From IMG/VR virus record IMGVR_UViG_3300027028_000014, positions 1 through 38,334 of that record: 38,334 nt of DNA, one strand, 5' to 3'. A program made the translations under genes and the position numbers. This DNA comes from a virus. This document shows, one piece after another, positions 22,065 to 30,558 of this stretch (its first letter is position 1; every line of letters starts with the position of its first letter). The notes beneath the pieces are model-generated. The model worked only from the letters and a program-made list of their open reading frames with translations, had not been told where the DNA came from and searched no databases.

Positions 22065-23117
22065 ATGCCAGATTTTGTAATTAGTAATGACAAGTTGAAC
22101 CGAAATGGTTATCGGGTGCTGACCTCCGGAATACGCTTAGAAAAGTTCAGAGCAAATCCGGTTATGACCTATAACCATAACCTCCCATCAAGTTGGGGTG
22201 ACATCGGTAGCCGCGAACAAATTCCTCCCGGACGATGGGAGAATTTGCGAATCAATGAAAATAATGAGTTGGTTGGTACGGTGGTTTTCAATATGAAAAC
22301 AGACTTGGGTGTGAAACTTTCAGAAGCGGTTGAGGATGGTTTCATTAATGCTTGTTCGATTGGGATACAAGTAATTACACGTTCAGAAGATGAATCTGTT
22401 GTACTTCCCGGTCAGCGTTATGAGACAGTGACGGAAAGCGAGTTGTTGGAAATTGCTATTGTGGTGATACCCGGTAATGCTGATGCTGTCCGGCTGCATC
22501 ACGAAGGTAGCTATCTGAACCTTTCGCACGGTGATGAAAATCTGTCGCATGTATTGCCGCTTATTGGCGAAAACAAAAAAGAATTGAAAATGACAATTGA
22601 CAAGTCAATTTTGGACTCATTGAATTTAGGTGCTGATGCAACTGAGTTACAAGTTCAGACGGCTATTGATAAGCTGAAAGCCGATGCCAATAATGAGCGC
22701 AAAAAGCGTGAGGCGTTGGAGTTGAAATTCGAGGAGCAAGAAACAGCACAACTTGGGAAGGATGCAGAAGCTATGGTGCAAGGTCACATTGACCGCAACG
22801 CATTGACTGCTGACCGTAAGGATTTCTACCTGAGCATAGCAAAGGAAAGCTCTGAGAAGTTGGATATGGTCGATGCGGAGTTGAAGAAAATTGAGGGCTA
22901 TGAGCGTCCGACCAATCAACTCGCGGCAGCAGGAGCAACCGCAGTTAAGGCAGGTAAGCCTGACACGAAAACGGTAGCCGATGCAAAGGAGTATTACCTT
23001 AACATGGATACAGGCAAGTTAGGCGAGTTGCGTCAGACTAACCCTGCGCGATATGCAGAGTTGGAAGCAGCAGCAGAATTGCACCCTGAACTTTTGGACT
23101 ATAAAAAAGAAGAGTAA
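22065..23117 (+). CDS. Prohead protease fused to scaffold (Mu gpI/Z-like)
   Basis: 350 aa from the ATG at 22065; the in-frame ATG at 22023 is less likely because the protein start MPDFVISNDKLNRNGYR fits the family. The N-terminal ~150 residues resemble the caudoviral serine prohead protease, with catalytic-type His in VMTYNHN and Ser in NACSIGIQV, and the family signature ELLEIAIVVIPGNADA. The C-terminal ~170 residues are Ala/Glu/Lys-rich and helical, as expected for a capsid scaffold removed during maturation. It begins the plus-strand late operon. Confidence 0.8.
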   Translation: MPDFVISNDKLNRNGYRVLTSGIRLEKFRANPVMTYNHNLPSSWGDIGSREQIPPGRWENLRINENNELVGTVVFNMKTDLGVKLSEAVEDGFINACSIGIQVITRSEDESVVLPGQRYETVTESELLEIAIVVIPGNADAVRLHHEGSYLNLSHGDENLSHVLPLIGENKKELKMTIDKSILDSLNLGADATELQVQTAIDKLKADANNERKKREALELKFEEQETAQLGKDAEAMVQGHIDRNALTADRKDFYLSIAKESSEKLDMVDAELKKIEGYERPTNQLAAAGATAVKAGKPDTKTVADAKEYYLNMDTGKLGELRQTNPARYAELEAAAELHPELLDYKKEE

Positions 23118-23398
23118 TGTCATTTTGGGATTTCATAGGCGATAATTGGCAAGGCTTGGCTTTGGGCTTACCGGGAGGTTACTTTGGGTCATGGCTTGTT
23201 GATGTTAATATGCAATTTTCCCATGAAATCACTCAAATGATAATATCCCTTTTAGGCACGATAATCACAGCGTCAACAGCAGCAGCGAGTGGTGTAGTAG
23301 CGACTTACTATACCAAGCAATTTTTCAATCGAAAAAAGGAAGAAGATGACGATGATAAGAAGTCTATCGAAGCCCATGACTCCAGTACCTCCGGTTAA
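23117..23398 (+). CDS. Small membrane protein in the head module
   Basis: 93 aa, starting in a TAATG overlap with the protease stop. A hydrophobic N-terminus (about 10-28) and a clear membrane helix at about 40-65 (MIISLLGTIITASTAAASG) are followed by a charged Lys/Glu/Asp tail. A membrane protein between scaffold and capsid genes is unusual; it could be a second holin, or a lysis-timing or envelope protein. Its 3' end overlaps the capsid frame. Confidence 0.6.
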   Translation: MSFWDFIGDNWQGLALGLPGGYFGSWLVDVNMQFSHEITQMIISLLGTIITASTAAASGVVATYYTKQFFNRKKEEDDDDKKSIEAHDSSTSG

Positions 23399-24695
23399 AA
23401 CTACTCCACGTAGTTATTCGCACCGTTTGGTGAACCGATTCTGGAACTTGTATAGTGAGAAACTTTACAATAGTGATTGGCTGTTCAACGACTCATTTAA
23501 CCTGACAGGTACGGTACAAGCAAGTGCCGGAGGTGCAAGGTATTTGGAGTTTATGTTTGACGTAGAGCCTGTCAAGTTTTTTAAGGTAACAGGGAAGGAG
23601 AATTTTCCATTGCCTAAAAAATACGTTGACACGGCAATGCAAACTGCACCTTTGTGTGCATACGCATCAGAAGCTCGTGCGAATTGTTGGTGGTTGCAGG
23701 ATGGTCTCCGTATCCCTTTCCAATCTCAACAAGTTCAAAATGACATGCTTGCCCTTCGCAATCAGATTGCGACTGATGGTATTTGGAATATTTCACCTCC
23801 TGATAATACGAATCCTGATACGCCTATTTGCTGCCCACCTGACCAAGAAGCAGGACCGGATGGCTATGGCTTGATTACGGGTGAGATGCTTGCGGAATTA
23901 AAAATGTATCTCAATACTGTTTGTCCCGGACTCAAAGACGCCGAGTGGTGTATCATCCTCGACCCGGTGAATTTTATATGGTTGCTGTGCAACGACGAAA
24001 TATTGAAGGCACAACAAGGCTTCATGGGGTCGATGAATAGTGTGTGGGGCAACATTCCACAGACCTATTCATACAAAGGCTTCAACATCAGATGTGATGG
24101 ACGCCTTGCCCGATACAATGAAGATACGCTCACCAAGAACCCACAAGGCAGTACTGACGGTGCTATCGGTGCATTATTCTATGTGAAAGGTGCATACGTT
24201 ACGGCGATGGGTGATGCGCGAATCTTCGGACCGGATGAGGACGCATGTATGCAAGAAGACTACACTTCCATGAGAGCATGGTCTTATGTCGGACTTCCCG
24301 GCTGCGACTGGTCATGTATGCGAAATATCGGCGTCATTCTACGGAAGAAAGTTGGTGAAGCGACAGGTAAGTTTGCGACTATCGGTATGGAGACGCCGCG
24401 TGTGGACGATGGTGGAAAAGCAGCTCCTGCTCCTGCGAAACGTGAAGCTAAACTTTTCGACCCAACTAATCCAGCAGCGCAAATTTCCCAAATTCGTGCC
24501 GATGTGGACGCATTGACGAAGATAGTCACTGACTTCGTAAACTCGCAGTCAACAAAAGCTGCTCCTAAGAAGAAGGCTACACCTGCAAAAAAGACAACTG
24601 CTACCGCCAAGAAAGCAGCCGAAGACGCTGCCAAGAAAGCAGCAGATGAAGCCGCTAAAAAAGCAGCAGCCGACGCCAACGGCACAACCGAATAA
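23376..24695 (+). CDS. Putative major capsid protein with Ala/Lys-rich tail
   Basis: 439 aa from the ATG at 23376 (the frame is open from 23346, but this overlaps the upstream gene further). It lies directly after protease/scaffold, where phages encode the major head protein, and its size and mixed alpha/beta sequence fit. I do not see a specific HK97-family motif, so the assignment is positional. The last ~70 residues are an Ala/Lys-rich repeat (TAKKAAEDAAKKAADEA...) resembling histone H1-type tails, unusual for a capsid and possibly DNA-binding or surface-exposed. Confidence 0.65.
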   Translation: MTPVPPVKTTPRSYSHRLVNRFWNLYSEKLYNSDWLFNDSFNLTGTVQASAGGARYLEFMFDVEPVKFFKVTGKENFPLPKKYVDTAMQTAPLCAYASEARANCWWLQDGLRIPFQSQQVQNDMLALRNQIATDGIWNISPPDNTNPDTPICCPPDQEAGPDGYGLITGEMLAELKMYLNTVCPGLKDAEWCIILDPVNFIWLLCNDEILKAQQGFMGSMNSVWGNIPQTYSYKGFNIRCDGRLARYNEDTLTKNPQGSTDGAIGALFYVKGAYVTAMGDARIFGPDEDACMQEDYTSMRAWSYVGLPGCDWSCMRNIGVILRKKVGEATGKFATIGMETPRVDDGGKAAPAPAKREAKLFDPTNPAAQISQIRADVDALTKIVTDFVNSQSTKAAPKKKATPAKKTTATAKKAAEDAAKKAADEAAKKAAADANGTTE

Positions 24696-24728
24696 AAACT
24701 TTTAGGTCAATAATACAACCATTCAGAA

Positions 24729-24758
24729 ATTGCTACTCTGATTCGTCAGAGTAGCAAT
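24729..24758 (+). terminator. Perfect hairpin before the exported-protein genes
   Basis: ATTGCTACTCTG (24729-24740) pairs perfectly with CAGAGTAGCAAT (24747-24758) around ATTCGT. No T-run follows and it ends 3 bp before the next ATG, so it may control translation of that gene or partially terminate capsid transcripts. Confidence 0.6.
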
Positions 24759-24761
24759 GAT

Positions 24762-26048
24762 ATGAAGATTATGAAAATATTTGTAAAAAAGCTGCTGTTT
24801 ACCACGCTGTTGGTATTGATGAGCGTGTTGGGCATAGCCCAATGCGACTCATTCGACTGTGATAATGTAGTTGGGCGCGATGTAGAGGTCAAACATGCCT
24901 CCGCTCCTGCCGGGACAACCATAACAGCAATACAAGGCACGACTAATTTAGCATCCGGCGCATTTACGCATCCGCAGACGGTGACGATTCCATGTGAGGG
25001 AGCTACGACGATTACATTGAGCTACCCGGATGGACGACCTTATTGGGTGTGGAACGCAGAAAGCTGTATTGCAGAAAATCCGGTAGTGCCGGGCGAATAC
25101 TGTGTTACTTTATCGCTCTCCGGTATAGATGGTCATGTGCTCAAAGATGGCGGTTTGGTCACTCCGATACCACGCGAGGACTTGTCTTGTGAAGCTGATT
25201 TGTGTCCACCACCGCCTACTTGCATCTGCGACTTTTTTCTCGCCGACAGCAAGGGCGCACGAATCGACACCGTAGCATGTGGTGACGAGTTCATCTATTT
25301 TTCAGCAAGTGCGCCGGAAGGGTGTGACGCGCCTGTGGTAGATGGAACTACGATATATTATGAAGGCGAGCCGATTGGTGACTATCCGATACCTCTCGCA
25401 GAGGTCGAACCGGGTACATACACCGTGTCGCTTAATTCAGCTGTGACAAGCTGCGACAATGAGGCGCAAGTGACGTTCACGATACCCACTTGCAGCTCAC
25501 CCTGCTGCACCGCCATACACCTCGTCGATGGCGAGGGCAATGTCGTAGCCGATGCGGAAAACCCCACAGTGTCGGACAGCTATTGCACCACACCTATATA
25601 TGTGCAGTGCGTGGACAATCCTGAATTAGAAATCGTCTCCGGCGATGTCAATGGCACGCCGCTTATCGGTAATCAAGTGCCGGAAGGCATTACTTCAAGT
25701 GGTACTGTGACGGCTTCTTTTGGGGATGCGTGTGAGGTTGCTAGTGAGAGTTTTGGTTTTCCGAGTTGTGATGACGGCAATGGCGACCCGAATTGGTCAA
25801 TTGACGCAGATGGTAGCGTGACGTGGGTTGGACTTGTGGCGTGCACTTTTCTTGTAGAGGCATGTAATGCACCTGCTCAACATACAGTTGTGTTCCTTTC
25901 TGGCGGTGCAGAAGTAGGCTCGACAATCGCGCTCGATGCCAGCAGTAATCCTATTACTGCTACACTTTGGAATAGATGCGCTGCTTGGTCAGTTAATCCG
26001 GCAGATGTACCGGAAAATTTTGACAAGATGGAATTTAAGTGTTATTAG
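24762..26048 (+). CDS. Exported Cys-rich repeat-domain protein
   Basis: 428 aa. Residues 1-26 form a clear signal peptide (KIFVKKLLFTTLLVLMSVLG) ending in IAQ before Cys, a Bacteroidetes-style signal peptidase I site. The mature protein is beta-rich and Cys-rich, with several Ig-like segments. Its N-terminal ~150 residues are homologous to those of the 582-aa protein two genes downstream (both begin QC, then xRD, then TVTIPC and PDG). It lies between the capsid and tail genes. A virion protein would not normally be exported, so it is probably displayed in the periplasm or outside the cell. Function unknown. Confidence 0.7.
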   Translation: MKIMKIFVKKLLFTTLLVLMSVLGIAQCDSFDCDNVVGRDVEVKHASAPAGTTITAIQGTTNLASGAFTHPQTVTIPCEGATTITLSYPDGRPYWVWNAESCIAENPVVPGEYCVTLSLSGIDGHVLKDGGLVTPIPREDLSCEADLCPPPPTCICDFFLADSKGARIDTVACGDEFIYFSASAPEGCDAPVVDGTTIYYEGEPIGDYPIPLAEVEPGTYTVSLNSAVTSCDNEAQVTFTIPTCSSPCCTAIHLVDGEGNVVADAENPTVSDSYCTTPIYVQCVDNPELEIVSGDVNGTPLIGNQVPEGITSSGTVTASFGDACEVASESFGFPSCDDGNGDPNWSIDADGSVTWVGLVACTFLVEACNAPAQHTVVFLSGGAEVGSTIALDASSNPITATLWNRCAAWSVNPADVPENFDKMEFKCY

Positions 26049-26117
26049 AATCAGTTGTATTGAATGGAAATGCTCTCACTAATGACGTTGTGCCTGACTT
26101 ACATTTAATTATAAATT

Positions 26118-26591
26118 ATGAAAAATATTATTCTTTTCGCGCTTTTCGCGCTATCAATTTTCGTCACCTCATGTGAGGTGACACCGGGATTATCGACTGA
26201 CTTCGATGATGTCCCCGAACTCAATAATCCACGCGGCGGCACATCGCCTATTACGCCTTTTAAGGCGGAAGTTATTATCGAGAACAATCAAGCTCGTGTG
26301 GCAGGGGTTCACTATGTGGTTCAGACGAATAATGATGTCGATTCCTATATCGTCAATAATGATTCATTGCTATTCGTGACCAGTCCATTGGCATTCACGT
26401 ATTTTATGCGGGATGTGAAGTGGAAAGTATGGCATGAAGGACAAGCCGATACGCTGACGACTTCCGGCTATCAATCTACATTCGTCCCTAATGGGGTCGA
26501 TGACATCCGTATTCAATGCAAAGGAACGAAAGGCACAATTGCGAATCCGCAGCAAGTGACATCGCTGATGTCGTTTATGCTGATTCAATAA
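26118..26591 (+). CDS. Putative lipoprotein
   Basis: 157 aa. A hydrophobic signal (ILFALFALSIFV) leads to the lipobox VTSC, so Cys19 should be lipidated. The mature part is beta-rich with Asn/Asp/Thr, no transmembrane segment. It is encoded between the two exported Cys-rich proteins. Surface lipoproteins from prophages often block superinfection by masking receptors; here that is only a possibility. No family recognised. Confidence 0.7.
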   Translation: MKNIILFALFALSIFVTSCEVTPGLSTDFDDVPELNNPRGGTSPITPFKAEVIIENNQARVAGVHYVVQTNNDVDSYIVNNDSLLFVTSPLAFTYFMRDVKWKVWHEGQADTLTTSGYQSTFVPNGVDDIRIQCKGTKGTIANPQQVTSLMSFMLIQ

Positions 26592-26601
26592 TTTTTTTAA
26601 T

Positions 26602-26619
26602 TGACGACTAAAGTCGTCA
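26602..26619 (+). other. Short hairpin between the lipoprotein and vWA genes
   Basis: TGACGAC (26602-26608) pairs with GTCGTCA (26613-26619) around TAAA, just after a T-rich stretch at 26591-26598 and 19 bp before the next ATG. Weak stem; may be a minor regulatory element. Confidence 0.4.
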
Positions 26620-26637
26620 GTACATTACAGTTTCATT

Positions 26638-28386
26638 ATGAAATTATTATCATTATTATTATTAGTTTTGTGCAACTTAGTTGCATTTGGTCAATGCGCG
26701 GATTTTCCGTGTGCCGATGAAGTGGTTGCTCGTGACCGCGATTTCGTGGGCTATCCGGTAGGGAGTCAAGTAGTGGCTTCGTTGGATGGTACGGTCTTCG
26801 ATTCGGGGGCTTTCGCACCGCCGATGTACACGGTGACGATTCCGTGTGCCGGGTTCGTGGAGGTGACAGTGACGAAGCCTGACGGTTCTTCTGACTACTA
26901 CGCCTACTATGCCTGTGTAGCACCCAATCCAAGCGGTGACCCCTGCGCTCCTGACTACTGCGTCACTATATCACCGACGAGTTTCAAGCAGAATCACACC
27001 CTTTGGATTGGCGGCGTTGTACCCATTGACTCCACCAAGTTGTGGTGCAATGATGGTAATGATATATGTATCGCTGCCGTAGAGTGCTGCGATGACCCGG
27101 ACGCCTGTAATGACGGCGCGGTTGGAGTTCCTTGTTTTTCTGCGGATGCGGACAATTGCGAAGATTGCAATGGTGAAAGCATCTGCCCTCCTGGAACGAC
27201 GTGCAACGGTGAGAGCGACTGCGGTTGCTTCGACCCGGACGCATGTAATAGTGGGGAGCTTGGAGTTCCTTGTTTTTCTGCGGATGCGGACAATTGCGAA
27301 GATTGCAATGGTGAAAGCATCTGCCCTCCTGGAACGGAATGTGATGGCGCAGGTAATTGCGATGTCGTATGTGACGACTGTCAAGTAGAAGTCGAAGGCG
27401 AATGTGTGCCGATAGATTTTTCTAACGACATAGCTATATCATGTATATTCAATGAAGATGAATTTCAGTTCGAGTTCCTTGTAGAGTCAAGCCAAGAACT
27501 TGAAATATCGTGGGAATATGGCTTGGATTCCGGCACTGGAAACAATGCAACTATCGCCGCGTATAACGACATCAACATCGCGATTATTTTCGACAATTCC
27601 GGTTCATCAAGAAATTATCAGGAAGCCCAACAAGCTGCCATAATCAATTTCATTAATGATGTGAATGATGGTAATGTCTTTTCGGAGTGCGATAGTGTGA
27701 GTATCGCCATTATACCGCATGGCATAGGCCCAGGCGGTCATTGCGTCACGCCACTATCATCCGACCCCTGCGTGAGCGATCCGGTAGCGGATTGTATCTG
27801 CTACTCGCAGTTGGTTTCAGTGACCGATAATTATGCGGACATCATATCGTTCGTGAATGGTATTACTGTCAGCCAACCCAACTCATGCAGTTGCCTGAAT
27901 GGCGAAAATAATGATGTCGGCGCTATAGGTGTGGCTGACGCGGTATTGAGCGGCACTGAAAACCCATATCTAATATACATCACAGACTATACTCCTTTCC
28001 AACAGCTCGGTACTAATGACTGTCCGGGCGGTTTGTGCTGCGGAATTATAGAGTCTCAATTGTCCGCATTGAATACTACATATAATGTAATTGGCGTAGG
28101 ACTTGGCAATCCAATATCCGGTTTGGCCTGTGCGAATTCGTATGGCACGAACATAGCATGGTTGAACTCTGCCGTCAATGACGACCCGACAGACGGCACG
28201 AACGTCATCCAAGTACCCGACCCGACCAGTGACTTCGACCTCACGCCGCTGGTCTCGAACCTCGAAAGTGAAGACATTATTTTCACCATAGAAATATGCG
28301 GAAATACCTATACATACGCCGGAGTCATTCCCTCGTGTTCGACTGAATGCCCGGACATTAACCTATCAGAAACTGAAGGCGAATGA
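26638..28386 (+). CDS. Exported protein with Cys-rich repeats and a vWA domain
   Basis: 582 aa. A signal peptide (LLSLLLLVLCNLVAF) ends in GQ before Cys. The N-terminal ~140 residues are paralogous to the 428-aa protein. Residues ~148-239 hold two tandem 46-residue Cys-rich repeats (DACN, VPCFSADADNCEDC, SICPPGT) resembling EGF-like or TIL modules. A vWA domain follows from about 310, with MIDAS residues D319-x-S321-x-S323 in DNSGSS and a later Asp in YITD near 450. vWA domains bind protein ligands through a metal ion. Such a protein fits adhesion or surface interaction, not capsid assembly. Stop overlaps the next gene (ATGA). Confidence 0.75.
   Translation: MKLLSLLLLVLCNLVAFGQCADFPCADEVVARDRDFVGYPVGSQVVASLDGTVFDSGAFAPPMYTVTIPCAGFVEVTVTKPDGSSDYYAYYACVAPNPSGDPCAPDYCVTISPTSFKQNHTLWIGGVVPIDSTKLWCNDGNDICIAAVECCDDPDACNDGAVGVPCFSADADNCEDCNGESICPPGTTCNGESDCGCFDPDACNSGELGVPCFSADADNCEDCNGESICPPGTECDGAGNCDVVCDDCQVEVEGECVPIDFSNDIAISCIFNEDEFQFEFLVESSQELEISWEYGLDSGTGNNATIAAYNDINIAIIFDNSGSSRNYQEAQQAAIINFINDVNDGNVFSECDSVSIAIIPHGIGPGGHCVTPLSSDPCVSDPVADCICYSQLVSVTDNYADIISFVNGITVSQPNSCSCLNGENNDVGAIGVADAVLSGTENPYLIYITDYTPFQQLGTNDCPGGLCCGIIESQLSALNTTYNVIGVGLGNPISGLACANSYGTNIAWLNSAVNDDPTDGTNVIQVPDPTSDFDLTPLVSNLESEDIIFTIEICGNTYTYAGVIPSCSTECPDINLSETEGE
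27122..27336 (+). repeat. Exact 77-bp direct repeat, offset 138 bp
   Basis: Bases 27122-27198 and 27260-27336 are identical and encode the same part of two tandem 46-residue Cys-rich repeats. The bases before them (GACCCGGACGC) are also near identical. Recent in-frame tandem duplication. Confidence 0.85.
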
Positions 28387-28577
28387 AAAAAATAATTGAA
28401 CACTTAGGTTTGCCGGAAACGGCTAAGGAAGCTGATGCTATTAAGGCTATTAAGGCTATTGAAGCGGCTCAAAGTGCGGCTGAAACGGTATTGAATGCCG
28501 ATGAATATAAGGCAAAATTGCAGACTCAAGAGGTCAAGATTTTGCAACTTCAAAAACGAATCAATCAATTGACATGA
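28383..28577 (+). CDS. Small coiled-coil protein
   Basis: 64 aa, overlapping the preceding stop by ATGA. Contains a repeat of Ile-Lys-Ala (AIKAIKAIEAAQSAA) and a helical C-terminus (YKAKLQTQEVKILQLQKRIN). Likely a short coiled coil. No family recognised. It is followed after 4-bp overlap by a small membrane protein, then the tail sheath gene. Confidence 0.5.
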   Translation: MKKIIEHLGLPETAKEADAIKAIKAIEAAQSAAETVLNADEYKAKLQTQEVKILQLQKRINQLT

Positions 28578-28750
28578 GTGTAGAGCAAGCAAAGAACTGT
28601 ATCACGCAAAACATGGTGACGACTGTACTTGGTACATTTGTTATTGGTGCTGCTGTGGTTTCTGTATTCACACAAGGAGCTTCTTGGGATGTTGTGGTGA
28701 TGGTTATTGCCGGAGCGATAGGGCTTTTTGCGAAAGATGGTGATAAATGA
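28574..28750 (+). CDS. 58-aa two-helix membrane protein
   Basis: ATG at 28574 overlaps the previous stop (ATGA) and its own stop at 28748-28750 overlaps the sheath start (ATGA), so it is an intact coupled gene. Two hydrophobic helices, about residues 15-32 (TTVLGTFVIGAAVVSVF) and 37-52 (WDVVVMVIAGAIGLFA), give a hairpin like class II/III holins. A second holin or antiholin within the tail operon is possible; no family signature is visible. Confidence 0.6.
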   Translation: MSVEQAKNCITQNMVTTVLGTFVIGAAVVSVFTQGASWDVVVMVIAGAIGLFAKDGDK

Positions 28751-30120
28751 TTAATGCAATCAAAATAGTACCTAAGTCGGGTGCAGATAGAGATGTCGCG
28801 CAACTTTGTACGGCTGCTCTCATAATCATGGGGCAGATGCCGGAGAGCTATGTCTATGATGGTACTTGTACCTATCCGGTGATTGAACTCAACTCGCTTT
28901 CAGAGTTGGAGGCTCTTGGGGTGACTGAGGAGTGGTCGGAAGCAGATACGGGTACGGATTCGGAAGGGCTACCCAAACAGCCGGATTTGCTGTGGCATAA
29001 TGTCCGTAATGTCTTTTTGAGATGCCCGGACACGAAACTGTGGATTACTGTAATTCCGCGTGTGCCAATGAGTGAGGCGGTCAGTAAAGACCAACCTTAT
29101 GCGACTCAATTGCTCAATAAAATCAATAATAAAGTTGATTATTTGGGCGTGGTGCAGTCCGGTAATGATAATTGGGCATTGCCCGGCTCTGTAGAAGGCG
29201 GCAAGGTTGGTGATGATTATACCTTCGATGTATCGAATGGTTTGGTCAATGGTGTTACTGACGCGATTGGCGTAGCTCAAGGGCTGGTCGATTGCTATAA
29301 TTGTAAAGGCTGTCCGATTGGCAATGTTGTTTTGGATGGTTGGGGTTGGCAAGGCGACTGCGCTGAATTGATTGACCTGAATGAGCAAACTGCACCTAAT
29401 GTGCAAGTGGCTTTTTTCCAAGACTGCAATATTTCTAATTCCGATATTGCTTGGTATGAAAATTCTACGGATGTCGGCTCTGTGGTTGGTATGGGCTGTA
29501 AGGCAGGTTGTCTTTTTAGCTTTGCACAGAAGGACTATACGAAGTTTAATCTGACGGATGCCAGCGCAGGTGTTTATACTGATGGGGTGTATCTTAGCGG
29601 TGGTCACAACGTGGAGAATTTGAACGATGCTGACCCGATTTCGGGTATCACGCCACTTCAAATTTTGCACAATAAAAACTATCTCATTGCGTGTCCACAG
29701 AAGCGCGGTGGAGGTATTTTTATGACTCATAACAGAACTGCCACGAATCGCGCTAATAACGTGAATGATAGTGTTTGTAATGCTATCGCATGCAAAGTGA
29801 ATGACTTGTTTTATGATTGGGCTTGCACCAAATTGAATACATATCAAGTGTCAGAGCCAGTAGGCGGACGATTGAATTTTGGAATAGCGACTGCATGGCA
29901 ACTTGAGTTGCAAAATTTGATTGACAATCAGCTTGGCGCAGCAATTTCAGGCATTGAAAGCATCGTTGTAGATGACATTACACCTGACGTAAATGGCAAT
30001 GTCAATAATTTTGCCAAGTCGGGATGTGTATTCATTACTATCAATATAAGAAAACGTGGCAAAGTCGAGTGTATTCAATTATGTTTTGAAATGACTTTGA
30101 CAGACACTAATACTCAATAA
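28747..30120 (+). CDS. Tail sheath protein, probable (DUF2586-like)
   Basis: 457 aa, right size for a contractile-tail sheath and placed directly before the tube gene. The pattern of alternating sheet and helix with segments such as YDWACTKLNTYQVSEPVGGR and a C-terminal strand region (CVFITINIRKRGK, CIQLCFEM) is that of Mu gpL/DUF2586-type sheaths. Cys content is unusually high, as in several virion proteins of this phage. The sheath contracts to drive the tube through the envelope. Confidence 0.65.
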   Translation: MINAIKIVPKSGADRDVAQLCTAALIIMGQMPESYVYDGTCTYPVIELNSLSELEALGVTEEWSEADTGTDSEGLPKQPDLLWHNVRNVFLRCPDTKLWITVIPRVPMSEAVSKDQPYATQLLNKINNKVDYLGVVQSGNDNWALPGSVEGGKVGDDYTFDVSNGLVNGVTDAIGVAQGLVDCYNCKGCPIGNVVLDGWGWQGDCAELIDLNEQTAPNVQVAFFQDCNISNSDIAWYENSTDVGSVVGMGCKAGCLFSFAQKDYTKFNLTDASAGVYTDGVYLSGGHNVENLNDADPISGITPLQILHNKNYLIACPQKRGGGIFMTHNRTATNRANNVNDSVCNAIACKVNDLFYDWACTKLNTYQVSEPVGGRLNFGIATAWQLELQNLIDNQLGAAISGIESIVVDDITPDVNGNVNNFAKSGCVFITINIRKRGKVECIQLCFEMTLTDTNTQ

Positions 30121-30121
30121 T

Positions 30122-30556
30122 ATGGCGACAGGAAATAGAAGATGCGCTCAAGCTGATATGCGTATCAATATTGCAGGAAGTGAACTCTACTCTATCTCTG
30201 ATGCAGAGTGGGGAGTAGATCGTAGTAATTCATTTACTCGCGGTGCAGGTGGAGAGCCTTATGAACTGAAAAAAGGGAGCAAAAACTACTTTTTCAACTT
30301 TACAATATCTAACTGCGAGTTAAAGGAGATTTTCCAATTATTGAAGACGGTTAATCCGGGCTTAGAAGATTTGACCGATGCAGGTGATATAAATGTGTTG
30401 GCGTATTTTCGAGATAGTCAGGGTGTGTACTGCATGGACATCATTACGTGTTTTTGCTTCAATAAGCACGTCAATGGAGCTTCATTAGACGGTGACGGTA
30501 CATCAAGTTTTACTGTGCCTGTCGGAAAAATTCTTTTTGACCAACCAGTACAATAA
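30122..30556 (+). CDS. Tail tube protein
   Basis: 144 aa, directly after the sheath gene and before the chaperone gene, the standard order of contractile tails. The protein is beta-rich with the usual tube layout (ADMRINIAGSEL, then a central helix KEIFQLLKTVNP and a C-terminal strand pair). Called mainly on position, size and fold pattern. Confidence 0.65.
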   Translation: MATGNRRCAQADMRINIAGSELYSISDAEWGVDRSNSFTRGAGGEPYELKKGSKNYFFNFTISNCELKEIFQLLKTVNPGLEDLTDAGDINVLAYFRDSQGVYCMDIITCFCFNKHVNGASLDGDGTSSFTVPVGKILFDQPVQ

Positions 30557-30558
30557 TT

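Noticed and set aside
27122-27336. Diversity-generating retroelement template/variable repeat pair
   Set aside because: Copies are identical with no adenine-specific changes, adjacent in one gene, and no reverse transcriptase gene is seen.
26971-27384. Minus-strand ORFs opposite the vWA protein gene
   Set aside because: They repeat because the underlying DNA is duplicated; the composition is not protein-like and the sense frame is clear.
28969-29847. 292-aa minus-strand ORF opposite the tail sheath gene
   Set aside because: Ile/Arg/His-rich antisense shadow without start signals, and the sheath frame on the other strand is well supported.
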